Below are positions 33,860 to 47,760 of a stretch of 64,000 nt of DNA, in pieces (the first letter of the stretch is position 1; each line of letters begins with the position of its first letter). Source of the stretch: Haematococcus lacustris. Taxonomy: Eukaryota > Chlorophyta > Chlorophyceae > Chlamydomonadales > Haematococcaceae. The translations under genes and the position numbers were made by a program. The notes under the pieces are model-generated. The model worked only from the letters and a program-made list of their open reading frames with translations. It did not search any database and was not told the DNA's origin. The stretch is from NCBI GenBank assembly GCA_030144725.1, contig JASKMD010000008.1, positions 9,746,858 to 9,810,857 on the forward strand. Direction: 5' to 3'.

Positions 33860-34647
33860 TCATAGAATGTGGTTCTGCGCCGCCCCATTGGTGGCCTAGT
33901 AGAAGGTCTTGCAGTGCGGGATACGAGGGGACGCGCTGTTGAGGCGCCGCGAGTGTTACGGTGCAGGACTTCAGAGAGAGCTCCAGACTTGACCCGTCCA
34001 GTTTACTGAACAGTGCATATAGTTGAAGTCAGTTTGCATCGTAGCCGGCGTGTGCAGCATCATCGGTACATTACATCGCAACTGTGGACTGGCAACACGA
34101 GTCGACCCGGCCACGCTTCCGGCAGGCGGTGTTCCAAAAGTAATCCCCTCCGACGCGCATCGCGCCCGCCGAGCGTGACGAACCCATGCGTACCGGTTGC
34201 TCTTGAGCCTTCCGACCGTTGCCCTGCACGCTAATCCTGCTCGACCCGCACACCCGCAGATGATGACGTTACTCTTACTCGCTGTCTCCGCTCGGGGGCT
34301 CGCTGGCTCACTGGCTCCTCCACACTGGCAGCTCCCTCTCTGCAGATCCATCTCAAACTATGACAATGTGCAGCTGCTGGGATGGCTGAGCAGCATGAAC
34401 GGATAGCCTGGCCTGGGATGGCCGCTTCCCAGCTGCTGCTGGGATGTTTCTTTTCATGCAATGCACACTGCTTTGATGTGGTAGTCATTTAGCCACCTAG
34501 CGCCCTGTGCTCCCAAGACAGTGCATGCCATTGGTGAATTAATCCTAGGCATGGTTGAACCCTGGTCAAACTTAGACCTGTCATTGACCAAGAGTCTACG
34601 ACTTGTACCGAGCATGTCCTCCCGCGCGTAGAAGCAGCAGTGTAACC
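33860..34647. other. Intergenic DOA10 / CAP-D3
   Basis: This stretch lies head-to-tail between two plus-strand genes. It must hold the DOA10 3' untranslated region and the CAP-D3 promoter. No other exon or RNA gene is recognised. Confidence 0.45.
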
Positions 34648-37600
34648 ATGGATCAATGCGTGCAGAAGCTGCACGAAACACTGCAGAGGCTAGCCGAGGA
34701 TGGGTCGCCCATTGGACGCGCTGCAGACGTCAGTCGCATTGAGCCATTAACCGTAGAAGAGCTCACCAGCTGCCGCGAGTGTAGCACTTGGGTATCCAGG
34801 AACACCACGGCCTGTGTGGAGCTATGGGAGTCGCTAGCCCGTGCGGAAGTCTCGTTTGTAGCAGTGGCGAAGTCCATTGGACAGCTTGTCCGGGGCATGG
34901 ACTCCCTGGACGGGGCCATGCTAGCAGCCGCATTCTACTCAATCTTGCTGAACATGAAGGACTGCCCAGTAGGTTGTGTGCTCCGTTGCTGTCTCCTTAT
35001 CACTGACATGCCACCTCCTTATCACTGACTGTGTATCTTGCCCACCTGCAGACATCCAGCCTCTTTGACCCCTACACCTTCTCAGGGTTTCTCCAAACTC
35101 TTAAAAAGGCCTGTGTACCAGGAACTGCACAGGCTGCATGTGGAAAAAGCAGGAAAGCCGATCCAGATGCTGCTCCTGAGAAGGACCGACGCAAGGGCAG
35201 CAAGAAGGCAGCCACTGTGCAGCATTCAGATGACGAGGCTGGCAGCACACAAAACACACAGAACGACTCCCAAGCACAGCCAGCATGCAACCAAGACCTA
35301 CTGCCACTCTGCGTTGAGGCGCTGACAAACATGGAGTGCTTTGTGCGGGGTTCCAGCCTGCGTGGCAGCCCGGACATGCAAGCCATGTTGCTGGACGCAT
35401 GCGTAGAGATCACAGCCAGTGGCTCTTCCATCATGGCAGCAAGTGCGGCTCGCAGTGGCAGAGGTGCAGCACGAAGCCAGGCAACAGGCCCAGGTGCGAA
35501 GGGAGCTAAGGGAGGCCGCTACTAAAGTTGGAGGGGAGCAAGGACACCTGTCCTTGCAAGCACATGCTGCAAGCCATAGCAGCGTCATTGCTGTCTAGGC
35601 AGCTGCAGAGTTTACATTCCTGCCGGTGCTGTGCCCTGGCCAGCAGGCACTGCCCTTGAGGCCGCCTACCTGGTGCTGTGTGCCCTCATGGAGCCACAGC
35701 ACGGGGATGTGGCCGTTACCGCCTCTAGCACTCTGCTGCGCCTCATCCCCAGCCTGCTGGGTGCAGCCGGAACTCCAGCTCAAGGGGCTGCGGCCAAGAA
35801 GGCTGCCGGGCAGGACGCCGCCACACGCAGGGCCAGGGCGGTGCAATTCATCAGTGCGCTGTACAGGTGCCTCTGGGTGCAGACCTTTACACCTGGCTGC
35901 GCCCTTGGTGCTCGTAGGTCCACTTCTATAGTTGTCCGCTCAGAGGGCTGCATACATGGCATCCATGCAATTTCTCCTGCAGCAGCTAATCAGTAATTGT
36001 ACAGTAATGGCTGAGCCGATGGCAGATATCGCCACCAGGCCACAAGCACTGTGCCAGCAGGAGAGGCTTCAGGCGCTGCCTGCTTACGGTGTGTGTTGCA
36101 GGCAGCGCCAGCCAGAGGTCAGCCGGAGCCTGGTGGCGCTGCTGCGGGGCTTGTGCCTCAAGGCGCCTGACAGGGCGGACTGCAGAGCAGCCACCGTGAC
36201 CAGCCTGCAGGAGATGGTGGGTGAGATGCGCTGGTCTGGGCACTGCAGCAACCGCCTGGCAGCACTCCTGGCCAGGAATAAACACTGCTGCACAGAGCTT
36301 TGTGGAGCGGAGTTGACAGTTGAGGGGTCCAGTTTGGTTGGTTGGGCCAAGAGGGCAACGTGGCCCTGATGGCTGAGCTCGTGCTGAGCTTGCTTCCCTT
36401 GAGCTCAACTTACAGCACTGCTCAATGCTCGTCAGCTGTGGGCTTGCTTGAAGCAGTGTGTGTCAGTGCTGTAGGAGCCGCCGTGCCAGCACACCAGTAG
36501 CTAGGCAGGCAAAAAGCAGCGCTGTGCCCCCTCTATCTGTAGTCCAAGGCAGCTGTAGGGCAGGAGGCTGAGTCACTGGGCAGTACACAGCGATGCCTGC
36601 CTGCGTGCCGTTTGTCCTCCAGCTCTTGCGGTGCTGCTCTCACCTGCAGGTGCCCCTGCTGCCTGGCCCCGACCTGCTCCTGTTCACCTCCTTCCTGGCC
36701 CGCCTGGCCCGCACCGCCAAACCCCTGCAGCGCCACATGGCAGTGGAGGTGGCGCACACCCTGCTGCACACCCTGCCCGAGCCCTTTGCTCTGGCTGCAG
36801 GCTACAAAGTGGGTCGGCGTCTGCCCGGCAGCCCTCCCTGCTGCTCAACTCCACAGCCCTCACTTCCTGTTTGTGTTGGCCCAGTGAACGGGCTGCCCAG
36901 CTAGCTCACTGCCCTAGGCCACAGACAGCCTAGGCAGTCAACCTGCCTGCTGCTGCACCCACTGCCTCACTCCTGCTGCCTCACCCGCTCCTGCTGCGTC
37001 ACCCACACCCGCTACTTCACCCACACATGCTACTTCACCCACTGCTCGCCTCTGTCTTGAACTACGCTGCCCCAGCCCACTGCTCTGTTGCGTGCTGCCC
37101 GCCGCAGTCCTTCCTGGATGGCAGTCACGGCCCGGGCGAGGAGATCGTGGCACCTTGGAGCGCCACCTGCCTGGCCATCCTGCTGCAGCGCTGCGATGAC
37201 AAGGCAGCAGGTCAGGCCAGCACCGGACAGCAGTGGGGTGCATGGCAACAGCAGGGGCGGAAGCACATGGGCTTTGCCTGGCAGCTGCATGGGGATGCTT
37301 GCCCATGCCCCTCCCCAGCATGCCATGTTCAGGCTTGTCCCCCTCCACTCAACAACGCAGTCAAGCAGCCGTGCACGTCGCACCTCACATCACCTTCCTC
37401 CCTGCTGCTCCCTGCAGTGGTCCGTGCCCGTGCCCTGGCGCACCTGGCCGACGCCCTCACCACCTTCTCCTCCCTCGTGACCTCCTCACCTTCCCTGCCT
37501 CACGGCGATCCAGGCGCAGCCCCCCTCCCTCGATCCAGCAGCTCTGACACCTTCCTGCTGGCCTTGTGCGGCGCCAGCACGCTGCAGATGAAGGCCACGC

Positions 37601-40600
37601 TCGTGATGGTGGACGCCCCACCAGAGCCTAGCCTAGCGGCTGCAGCCCCCGTGCAGGCGGTGGTGCCGGCCAAAGCTGGTGGCCGGGGGCGGGGCGCGGG
37701 CAAGGGGCACAGGGGCGGCCGAGGTAGCCGAGGAGCTGCTGAGGACAGCGGCAGCAGCGATGAGGGGGAGGGGGTGGCAAAGGAGGGGGGCCCTGCAGCC
37801 GTGGTGCCAGGGGCAGCGAGGGCGCAGGTGCAGGTGGAGGAGCTGGTGGCGGTGCTGCCCAGCCGCATGCGCCTGGACCTGCGCCCCCTCATGGCCCTTG
37901 CCCACAGGTAGGACCCTGCCACCCCCTCAAGCAGCAGGCTGCCTAGGGCTGCCCTGAAACATGTCTGAGTTATGCTTAGCTGGGGTGTGGCTTGCAGCCA
38001 GCCTTGAGTGCCCCTGTCTAGTAGTCCCCCTGTCAGGCCCTTGTCAGGTAGCCATGTGAGGGCCCAAAGTAAGGCTGCGAGTGGCTGCCAGTGGGTCAGG
38101 CAGTGTAGCAAGTGGCTGCGTAGGGTGGCAGGGACCAGCTGAGCAATGCCTGCTTGGGCTGCAGGCGGCTGCTGGACAGCAAGGCGCCGGTGAGGAAGTG
38201 TGGGCTGTCGCTGCTGGAGGGCGGCATGCTGCTGCGGGCCGGGCTGCCAGCCCCAGCGGGTGGACCCCCCAGCCAGGAGGATATTACAGCGGTGGAGGCC
38301 GCCACCGCCGACCCCCTGGTGCGGCCGCAGCTTCACCAGTGTTGCTCACAGTGTGCTGCTCACTCACTGCCTTGCACCCAGCTTCTGCGCCACTGCTAGC
38401 ATGCTGGCTCACAAGCTTGTGCTCTGGATGCCTGTCGCTTCGCTGTCTCTACGACAGCTGCCTATTGCTTGACGGCTGATGGCTCAAGCCTATGGTGCTT
38501 GGTTCGCAGCACAATGACCAACAGATGGTTTTGGCTGATACTGCACATCGTCAGATCAAGATAATGATGCTTACACGCCCTGCCTGCCTGTCTGTTCACA
38601 GCTGAGTGTGCGCAAGGCAGCCCTGGGCGCCGCCTGCCGCCTGGTGGCTGCGTTCCCTGAGGACCCCAGCTGCTGCGAGCTGTGGGTGCGCTCTGCCCTA
38701 CCCATGGTTAGGTGAGGCGGCTTCGGGTCAAATGGGGCTGCAGCCGCACAGCTCCTCGAAAGACACTGTTCTTCTGCTTAGCCCTTGCCGTCATCTGCAC
38801 TGCCACACATTCACTGCCACACATACACCTCATGTTGGAGGGGGGGTGTAAGGAGAGTCGAATTGGAGGAGTGCTGCTTATCAGCTGCTGCTGTGCTTAG
38901 CAGCTCGCTGCTGCCTCTTGCTAGCCATGGCCTTCACCCAGGACACCACACGCCCTTTGCCTTAGGCTCAGGCCTCCTGTGGGAGGACTTTCTAGTGGAG
39001 ACAGGCACAGGCAGCAGGGCCTGCAACCTGCTATGACCCCTGAGGGTGGGTGAGATCAGGAAGCTGCTACTGCCGCTGCTACTGCTTGGCCTGCAGGGAT
39101 GGTGAGACCAGCATCCAGGACGCTGTACTTGAAGCTGTTCAGCAGCTGCTGCTAGGGCGCATTGCGACTGCTGCCACAGCCCACCAGAGTCAACAGACTC
39201 AGGGTGAGACCAACAGCCAGGATGATTTGTGCAGCTGGCAGCCGCCTGGGTGTCTCAGGTCTTTTGCTGCATGCGCCCAAACTGCTCATAATATGGTGCG
39301 AATGGTGTGACAGCATGTGCCCTGCCTGCCCTACAGCGGCGGTGCGCAGCCTGCGTCCCTTGTTGGCCGCTGTTGCTGCTGGAGGCCGCGCCACCACAGC
39401 CTGCATAGCCAAGGCCTGCAGCCTGCTTGCTGGGCGCAAGGAGCTGGCAGGGAAGCAGGTGAGGCTCGTACTGCAGGGGCAGTGCAGCGCACACCAGGCG
39501 GTCCAGGCGCTGCCATAAGGCCCTAGGGCCAGGCTGGGTAAGGGGGGGTGCAGAACAGCAGGGCTGTGGGCTCCTGGCCCCACCTCCCCACCCCCATGCC
39601 TGACCCACCACGCGCCCAGCACCCTTTTGGCTCACTGCTCTCCACACTCCTGTTCACAGGTGGCTCGGGGTCTAGAGCACCTCATCACCCTCCTAAGTGC
39701 CAGCAGCAGCACAGCCCCAGCAGCTGGGCCAGCAGCCAAGTCCGGGAAGCAGCCCTCTGCAGCGCAGCAGCTGCCAGGGCCGGGGGAGGACCCCGGCCGG
39801 GCCTGGCCTGGTGAGGTGCTGGGCGCATGGATGGTGCTGCGTGAGGTGGCGGCGGTGGCACCTGCTGCACCCAGCTGGCTGTTTCTGCAGTCGTGCTGGC
39901 AGCAGCTGCAGGCCAGTGGGCGCTCAGGGTCTAAGCCTGGTGCAGGGGAGGACGCGGCAGGCCTGCATCAGAACCAGCAGCAGGAGGGGGCGGAGCTGTT
40001 GTGGGTCATCAGCCATGTGGCGGCGCATTTCCCAGCGCAAGAGGCAGTGCAGCTGGCAGACAACCTGCTCAAGGTGGGTGCCAGCCAGGCCTCAAACTTC
40101 AGGGGTGAAACCTGACACCACCTTGGATCTGTCACCCACCTTCCAGACCTGCCAGTCACTCTCCATAAGCCACCCACCTTAAGACCCTGAACACACAAGT
40201 GAGTGGGGTTCAGTTGCGAAACCCAGAGTGCCCAGCTGGGTGCTCAGCCGGGTGCTCAGCCACATGCTGACAAGCAGCAGGTTTGGTGCTGGGTCAGGCA
40301 TATGAAGCACTGCGGTTGGCAAGGTGGTGGGCAGCCTGCTTTGACCTTCAGACTGCTTGCCTGCTGTTGCTGGAGGACAGCTGCTTTCCCTTGCAAGGGT
40401 TGATCAGGGCAGTGCCGAGGCCTGCCTGCATGGTGCTGGCTGGGCACGTGCCCTGACCTCTCCTGGGATAAGCAGTGAGAGGGGCGCTGCAATCGCTGCT
40501 GCAGGCCCTCATGGCCTTCACCCTGCCGCCTGCCCCAGCTGCGGCGCATGTCAGCGCCTTGCACCGCCTGGCCAGCAACGCACCCGCCAAAGGGGACGGG

Positions 40601-43600
40601 GCCAAGGACGCCTGCCAGGGGGCGGAGGGCAACTGGGCCTCAAAGCTGCTGGAGGGGGCTCACCAGCAGCTCAGTAGAGTGGTGGAGGCTCGGGGCAAGG
40701 TGCGCAGCCCTTGGTGCTGGGAGGTGCAGCAGCCACTTAGCTTGAGGAAGGCTATCACTGACCATGGGCAATGGTGAAGCGCTTTGCTTGCCGTCAGCAG
40801 CCCAGCTGCCTGTGTCAAGGTTCCCATGCTGTGCTTCCTTGACATGGGAAGGCAGGCTGCAGGGAGCAGGCTGGGATTGTCTTCCTGTCTGTAGCAGTCC
40901 AGTCACTTAGTATTGAGGCGCCAGTGTTCTGCTGGACCTGCTGAGGTGTTGCTCTGCCCTGCACTGCCTGCCGACCTCTCTGCTCTCAGGTCAGTGAGGC
41001 GGCAGCCTGGAAGGCCAGTGTGGCGCTGTCAATCACCGGAGAGGTGGCCCTGCTCAAGGCAGCCCGCATGCCCTCTCACCTGGTCCTGCTGGTGCAAGCC
41101 CTGACCTCCCCTGCCCCAGTCAACCAGGCCGCCAGCCAGGCAGCCCCAGGGGGAGGTATGGATGCTGCACCCCAGGCTGGCCTGGGCACCCTGTGTGGCC
41201 CTGCCTGGGTGTGCCTGGGCAAGCTCTGCATCGTGGACGAGTCTCTGGCCAAGCGGTGTGCCCCCCTCATGGTCCAGGTAAGCCCAGCTGCTGGTGGAGG
41301 TAGGCAGCGAGGCATGCAGCTGGGCAAGCCTGATCAGGCACCTTCAGGTACACCTGGACTGGCACATCACGCATGCGATCATGCAGGTGGATGTCACGAT
41401 TTTCAAAGAGATTGTTCAGGGGCATGGACATTTGCTTCTTTGTCTTTCTTGTGATATCAGCTGTGGCACCAAGATTGCGGGGTAGCTGCACATGCTATGG
41501 CGGATGTTGGTGTATGTGTGCCTGCAGCTGCTGCCCACTGTGCTGTGCAGGAACTGACACGCTCGCCCTCCCCAGTGGTGCGCAACAACTGCCTGGTGGC
41601 CCTGGCTGACATGTGCATCCACTTCACGGCCCTGGTGAGCCCCTAGCCTGCTGGATGCGCCCAGGCCCAGGGCAGCACCAGCAGGAGCCTGGGTCGACGA
41701 CAGCCAGGCAGAGCGGGACACACCACAGTGTGTTGTTGTGGAGTGGCATTGTGGTGTTGCGCCACGGCGGTGGGGATCGGCTGCTGTCATGCCATGGCTC
41801 AGGGTGCGGTGTCATCATCATAGCCTGAACCATAATGACAACAACAGTATAGTTACTATTGGTAGTTATCTAGTTGTGATAGTGATAACATGGCACTGGC
41901 CTGTTGCTGTGCCATGCAACTGACTCAGCATGCCATTGTTCGGGCTCGTGTCATGTCATGGCTGTGGGGGTGCGGTGAGACATCATCTGGCCTTCACCGG
42001 GTGCTGTGCCGGGTGCAGGTGGACAGCTACCTGCCGCGCCTGTCCGCCCTTATCAGGGATCCCCACGACCTGGTGCGCAAGCAGGTGTGTGGGCTACACC
42101 ACCTGCACGCCTTGTCAGCCGGTGGTCTGGGTGCAGGGGCAGCGACATCCAGTCCAGGCAGATCATTTCATGCCCTGGGTGGGCCAGACCCTGGCCATGT
42201 GCCCTGCTGCACTGCTGCACGGGCCGCAGGCGCTGGCTTTGTTGGCCAACCTGCTGATGAAGGACTATGTGAAGTGGCGGGGTGCGCTGTTCCACCGCTT
42301 TGCCCTGGCGCTGGTGGACAGCTGCGCTGAGGTCAGGCAGCTGGCCGAGTACCTGCTGGGCGACACCCTGGCCACTAAGGTGACAGTGCAGATGAGGAAG
42401 ATGAGGAGACACTAGCGGCAGCAGCAGGTTTAGCTGAGAACGTCACCGATAGCCATCACCAGGGCACCAGGCTTGTTGTCAGGCCAAAGAGACAGCAGAA
42501 AGTGTTTACATCACAATGCAATGCATGCTTGCATGCACGAAAGTGTGCACTGCAGCTGCCACAGCTCACTGGCCTGCATGCTGACGCAGGCTCCATTGCT
42601 GGCCTACAACCACTTTGTGGAGGCCATCTTCGTGCTCAACGGCTGCCAGGCTGGGCTGTATGCTGGGCGCATAGGTGGCGGCGGCGGGCCAGGCGGCGGG
42701 CCCGCCTCTGCCTCCCAAGCATCTGACGCATTGGCCGCCGCGGCCGACCCCACCGGTGCCTTCAGCCTCAAGGGGGAGTCATCGGAGATGAGGTGAGGTA
42801 CTGCCAGGCTAGGGCTGGTCGCAAGACTGCCAGACTCATAGGCAGACCTAAGCAGGCCTAGCTTTACAGGGCTCTCAGGTTATAGCAAGGCTATGTGAGG
42901 AGAAGGATGCATACACTGTGGCTTCATGGCTGTCAGCACCATCATAATCATCACCATCATCATCATCAGCAGCAGCAGCAGCACTACAAGGTTGTTAGCT
43001 GTGGTGCTGCGCAGGGCTCAGCGCGACGTGGTGTACCACACCCTGCTGCGCCGCATGTCACCAGAACACAAGTTCGCAACACAGGCCAAGCTGGTGCGTG
43101 CATGTGTGATCAGCACTGCCTCCGCCTGTGGATGGTGTCCCTTGCAGTTGGCTGTCAGCTGCTGCCCCTCAGGGCCCATACACATGACAGTCCCCCATGA
43201 GGGTGCACGGACTCAGCCCAGCACTGATGCTGCGCTGGCACCATTGAGTGCATCTGCGGTGCCAGTGCAGCCTCCTGCCGGCGCCTAGCCCTGGTCATGC
43301 CGAGCCACCACCACACTCACCACTGCTGCAGGTGGCGGAGGTGCTGGGCGCCGTGGCTGACGGGCTGCTGCCTCTACAAGAGCAGGGCGCTGCAGAGGTA
43401 CTGGGCGACGCGCTGCGCCTGCTGGCCAGCAAACACATCAAGGTGGGAGCGGTGGGCCAGAAGCCCAGGGTGTGAGGAAGCCACACATGGTGTGACAGGG
43501 TTACCATGCAGGTGGATGTCAAGACGTTTGAATAGGTTGTCCAGGGGCATGGGCAGCGGGCAGCTGCCACCCGCAGCTGCTGTGGCGGATGCTGATACAC

Positions 43601-45631
43601 ATATGACACTATGCGGCAGCCTCATGACAACGCCTGGTCACAGGCAAAAAGTGTTTGCTAACCCTATACCCGGCTTTGGTCGAGAGCCAGGGTGGGCCGC
43701 ATCTGGGGCTGAGCCGCTGCGCCTGGTTTGTTGTTCCTCAGGTCAGCACTAGCCGCATGGTTGCGGGCGACGAAGACGCGCTGATGGCAGCAGCTGGGGG
43801 TGAGGCTGCGGGAGCTGGGGCAACTCAGGCCGTGGCGGAAGTGGCCAAAGCCAAGGTGCGACCTGTTGCCGGGGACCAGCTGCCCAACACATGCCCAGCA
43901 CCATCGCGGCACCAGCGCAGCACCAGCCCTCCAGGCTATATCTAGCTGTGCCCCTAGGACCTCACATCCTGCACCTCTGAAGCACGGCACTAGAGCACTT
44001 GATCACCCAGCTGCTCTTCAACGCCCATCATGCCAAATGCTTGCAAGTGCCGTCTTGAGAGTCATGCCATGAGCATTACACTGTTGGTGGCAATGATGAT
44101 CAGCCCAGCACAATCACCAGCACAGCTGGTGCAGTGACCGTCATATGTCCCCATTCATGGTGTGTTTGCCGCTGCTGTTGTGTGTTCCAGGGCAAGCTGG
44201 TGAGCGCAATGATGAAGAAGCACCTGGTGGAGAGTGTGGTCCCGCTGCTGGTGGAGCTCAAGGCAATGCTGTCTGAGACACGGCACCCGCTGCTGGGCCC
44301 GCTGATGACCTGCATGGTGGCGCTGCTGCGGGAGCACAAGGGCGAGCTGGAGGATATCCTGGTGGCGCACAAGCAGGTGCGGGCCAGGGCCAGAATGCAG
44401 GGGCTGTGTGTTAGGAGGTGGCATGCTCAGGGGTGCGGGGCATTTCTCAACCCACGTCATGTCCCTGGTGCTGCCGCTGCCGGTGTCCGCTCTGCAGCTT
44501 GCCAAGGAGCTGTTGTTCGACATGAAGCAAGCAGAGGTTGCTGCAAAGCAGCAGGCTGTCGGAGGGGTGGCTGCTGCCCCTGCAGCCCTAGCTGCTCCAG
44601 CCCTCCCTCCAGGGCCACCTCCTCACGCCCTGCCTCTGGGCGCCTCCGCCCGCACCCCCCTGGCTGCTGAGGTGCTGGCTGCTAGCGGTCGCAAACAAGC
44701 AGCAGGCGCTACCGGTGCTGGCACAGGAGCCGGAACAGCTTCGAGGCCAGCTGCACACTTGTTGCAGCGCGCTGCTGCGTTGGGTTCCGCCGCTTCAACC
44801 CCGGGCGCTGCTACCGACATCGCTTTGTCGACAAGAAGCCCTGGCGCTGCCTTGCTTGCGGCCCGCACACCTCGCCTTAGCGGCGCATCCATTGTGGCCC
44901 AGCAGGAATCAGAAGGCGGCCAGAGCGATGCTGCTGCTATAGCAGGCGCAACCACTCCTCGCAGAAGTGGGGCACGAGCTGCAGTCGCAGCGGCCGCGCC
45001 CCTGTCCACGCGGGCGGCCGCAGCCGCAGCTGGTGGCTCTCGACGAGCGGGTTTGCTTGGCAGCGACGTGGACGATGATGGCGCTATGCAGCACGTGCTC
45101 CTGCCCGTCTTGGGGCCAGCTGACATGGGGCAAATGCAGCAGTGGGGGGTGGCGCTACCTGATGCGGCTGAGAGGGCGGCCGGTCGACGATCCGGCGGAT
45201 CACAGCCGCAACGCAGGTCCGGTGCTGCCGCCGCTGCCACTGCCGCGCTGACCGACATCACAAACCTCACAGAGGCCTTGGGCGCCACCGAGGCACACTT
45301 GCAGGGTCCTGGCAGCAAACCGGCTGGGCGGGGTGAAGGGAGGAAGGCGGCTGCTGGCAGCACTCACGACAGCAGTCAGGCCTGTGGCGCAGGGGGGGTT
45401 GTTCCTGCCCAACTATCAGGCAAGACCCGCCGAGGTTCGGCCAAGCCCGCTGCTGTGGTGTCCATTGTGAAGGCGGAGCTGCAGCCGTCACAACCATCGC
45501 AGCGGGCAGCAGGAAGACAAGCAAGAGGCAAGCCAGGCCTCAGCGGGTCACAGCCTGGGCGGTGTGACAGCGAAGCTGTTGCTGCTGCTCCTGCTGCTGG
45601 GCCAGGTCGCAAGCGAGGGGTACGCAGCTGA
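34648..45631 (+). CDS. CAPD3: Condensin II complex subunit D3 (CAP-D3), multi-exon
   Basis: A HEAT-repeat, non-SMC subunit of condensin II, needed for chromosome condensation. Exons recognised: 34648-34968, 35052-about 35492, about 35640-35866, about 36101-36216, about 36650-36800, about 37109-37210, 37417-37909, 38164-38328, 38602-38712, 39098-39205, 39337-39462, 39659-40073, 40474-40700, 40991-41278, about 41551-41637, 42019-42085, 42229-42379, 42590-42793, 43005-43092, 43333-43443, 43741-43855, 44191-44377, 44499-45631. The strongest evidence is the Cnd1-type core: VVRNNCLVALADMC, DSYLPRLSALIRDPHDLVRK, KDYVKWRGALFHRF, YNHFVEAIFVLNGC, FSLKGESSEMR and MSPEHKFATQAKL occur in the order found in CAP-D3 of animals and plants. 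The last exon encodes a basic, Ala/Ser-rich disordered tail ending GRKRGVRS. The ATG at 34648 sits in AACCATGG. Confidence 0.9.
41381..41515. repeat. Dispersed repeat copy A in CAP-D3 intron
   Basis: About 50 bases at 41381-41430 are roughly 80 percent identical to 43505-43554, and the following part also shares a GGCGGATG-type segment at a similar distance. Both copies are in introns of CAP-D3, in the same orientation. On the minus strand this copy reads MPLNNLFENRDIHLH. Confidence 0.7.
43505..43610. repeat. Dispersed repeat copy B in CAP-D3 intron
   Basis: This is the partner of 41381-41515. On the minus strand it reads MPLDNLFKRLDIHLH. Several of the differences between the copies are synonymous in that frame. 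Confidence 0.7.
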
Positions 45632-47760
45632 GCTTCCAGAGTCGCCAGGCTGCACTGTGACCTGTAGCTACCTAAAGGTGACATTCCACAAGCATGGGGA
45701 CTGCATTAGCATTCTCATATGTCTCATTCATCATTTGCATTTTAACCCAGCCCAGCGTGGTTAGGTGCACGCTGCCGTGTGGGGTGGTCAACGGCCTGGC
45801 CTCACCTGAGCAGTGACCAGCAGCAGCTGAGCAAAGAACAGGCCCTCTTGACTGCGCCATGCCTCATTATCAATCAAGGCTAGGAGCATGAACAATAGTG
45901 CATAATGTGCACAGCATGGAACAAGTTCTGCATACTGGGTTAGGCATATTGGGTTAGGCATGCAAGTTCTGCATATTTTTATGGCTTCACCAGGCTGCTG
46001 ACCTATGCCTAGTGCCTGGCATCATCAAAGCAGTCTAGTGTATGTGCGATTGAGTCATCCACTCAAATCCCCTTTGATGCATACCCATTTGTGTTACCAT
46101 CCCTCAAGTGGGTTGTGTCGGTCCAGCAGGTGTGGTGGTCCAGCCATGTAGTGCAAGTCAACGCCGTCACCGTGCATGGCCATGCAGCAAACGGTGTACT
46201 TGCAAGCGTGTGAGTGAAGCAGGCCTGCAGGGCCTGCATTGTGTCATCTCAGGTCGTTTGTCCTTCCCCTGCGCCTCTGTAGCAGCCAGGTGTGGGCAAA
46301 CATTCCTGCAGTACTGGCTGCCTGCAACTAGTTACTGGTTGCCTGCAAATACAGGGACACTGCCAAACTGTCTAATCCTCACAGGGACTAGCTCATACGG
46401 GCCAAGTGTGTGGTGTAACATTGAGCCGGCAGTGAAGGCACTGGAGCGCGGGCACTTTATCAGAGGCGACCGGGCGACATGGTGAGCAGGCTAGAGCTTG
46501 AAACGGGGCTCCATGGAATTTTACCAGCTGCCCTCACAGTTGTCCTGCTGATAGACTTCCACCTGACCATCTCACACTGACGCGTGTGACCTCTGCCCTC
46601 ACAGAGCCTTAGGTACTCAAAACCATATACGTTTGTTACGAGATACAAAGAAGATTGTTGTGTGTAATCTGTACACTCTTGTGCTCGGTGCATCCGCCCA
46701 GATGTTGCAGATGTGCAAGCCACTTTCGTTGACGCAAGCCGTCTATGCTTCGCATGTCCAGTACACCGGCCTTGATCTAGGGCATCACACCTGCTTCGGG
46801 GTGGATGATCACGTTTGGGTTCAAGAGGGTCATGTTCATTAACCGCACTCGCAAAAGATGCTGCCAGTCCCATCAGGGATGAGCCGCTGCAGGCTGGGGG
46901 CTGCAGCGCGCCAATACAGTGATTAATGAGACGCTGGCGCTCCCAACGGTTCATACCTCTGGTAACCTCAGCAGCCAGGCCATGTGCGGGTGGGAGCAAA
47001 TCAGTTGCCAGCATATCTTTCAGTTCTCCAAAAGTGGTTCGGTACAACAATATCCCCAACAATACTCATCCAATTCAATGTCATTTCAATTTCAAAGAAG
47101 TAGAACAAAATGAACATTGGGCATTGCTAAATGTGCACGAAAGGTTCACAAGGCCCACAAGCACGTGTATCATGTCACGTCAAAGCAGGTATAGAAGGAT
47201 CAACCGTCATGACCACCATGTGATGCAGGGCGCTAGCTGAGCAGTAACCCCACCGTGACACCTGGCTAAGTCCTGAGATGGGGGGTGTGGTCCTGTGCCT
47301 GCACAGCAGCCACCCACACCGCCCACCCCTTGTCAAGGCCAAAAACCATGCGGCCATGCACACCGATGGATCACCAGGGCTGCACGTGGGGCCCAGCCAG
47401 CTGGCTGTCAAGAAGAAATGTCAGTCATGCCTGGTATGTGGCCACTACAGACGTAGAAAAGACCCACCAATCCCCCCAGTTCAGTGTCCACCACATCCAC
47501 TGCGGTCTTCACAGCTAAGGTTGCAAACAGTATATCTTCTATTAGCCCCCGCTCTGCGCATTCCCATGGCAGCTCATGCTTCAATTGCAGGGCTGGCCTA
47601 GCCGAGCAGCACTCCTGGCTGATAATTGATGAGTGAGGTCACATCGTACATGTGAAGTATAGACGACAGTTTGAAGCTGGCAACCCTAGTAGTAGCGTCA
47701 GCCATGTGGGCGGGCAGGAAGGCGAGTCAGGCCAGGTCAGTGATTTGAGTCAGCGTCTAG
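45632..47760. other. Gene-poor region between CAP-D3 and AMT1 3' ends
   Basis: CAP-D3 (+) and AMT1 (-) converge here. The sequence is AT-richer, with small direct repeats such as GGGTTAGGCAT duplicated near 45939-45962. The longest open frame is about 200 codons on the minus strand (47062-46460). It opens with TTG rather than ATG and has no motif I recognise. A plus-strand frame at 47278-47601 is equally unsupported. Confidence 0.4.
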
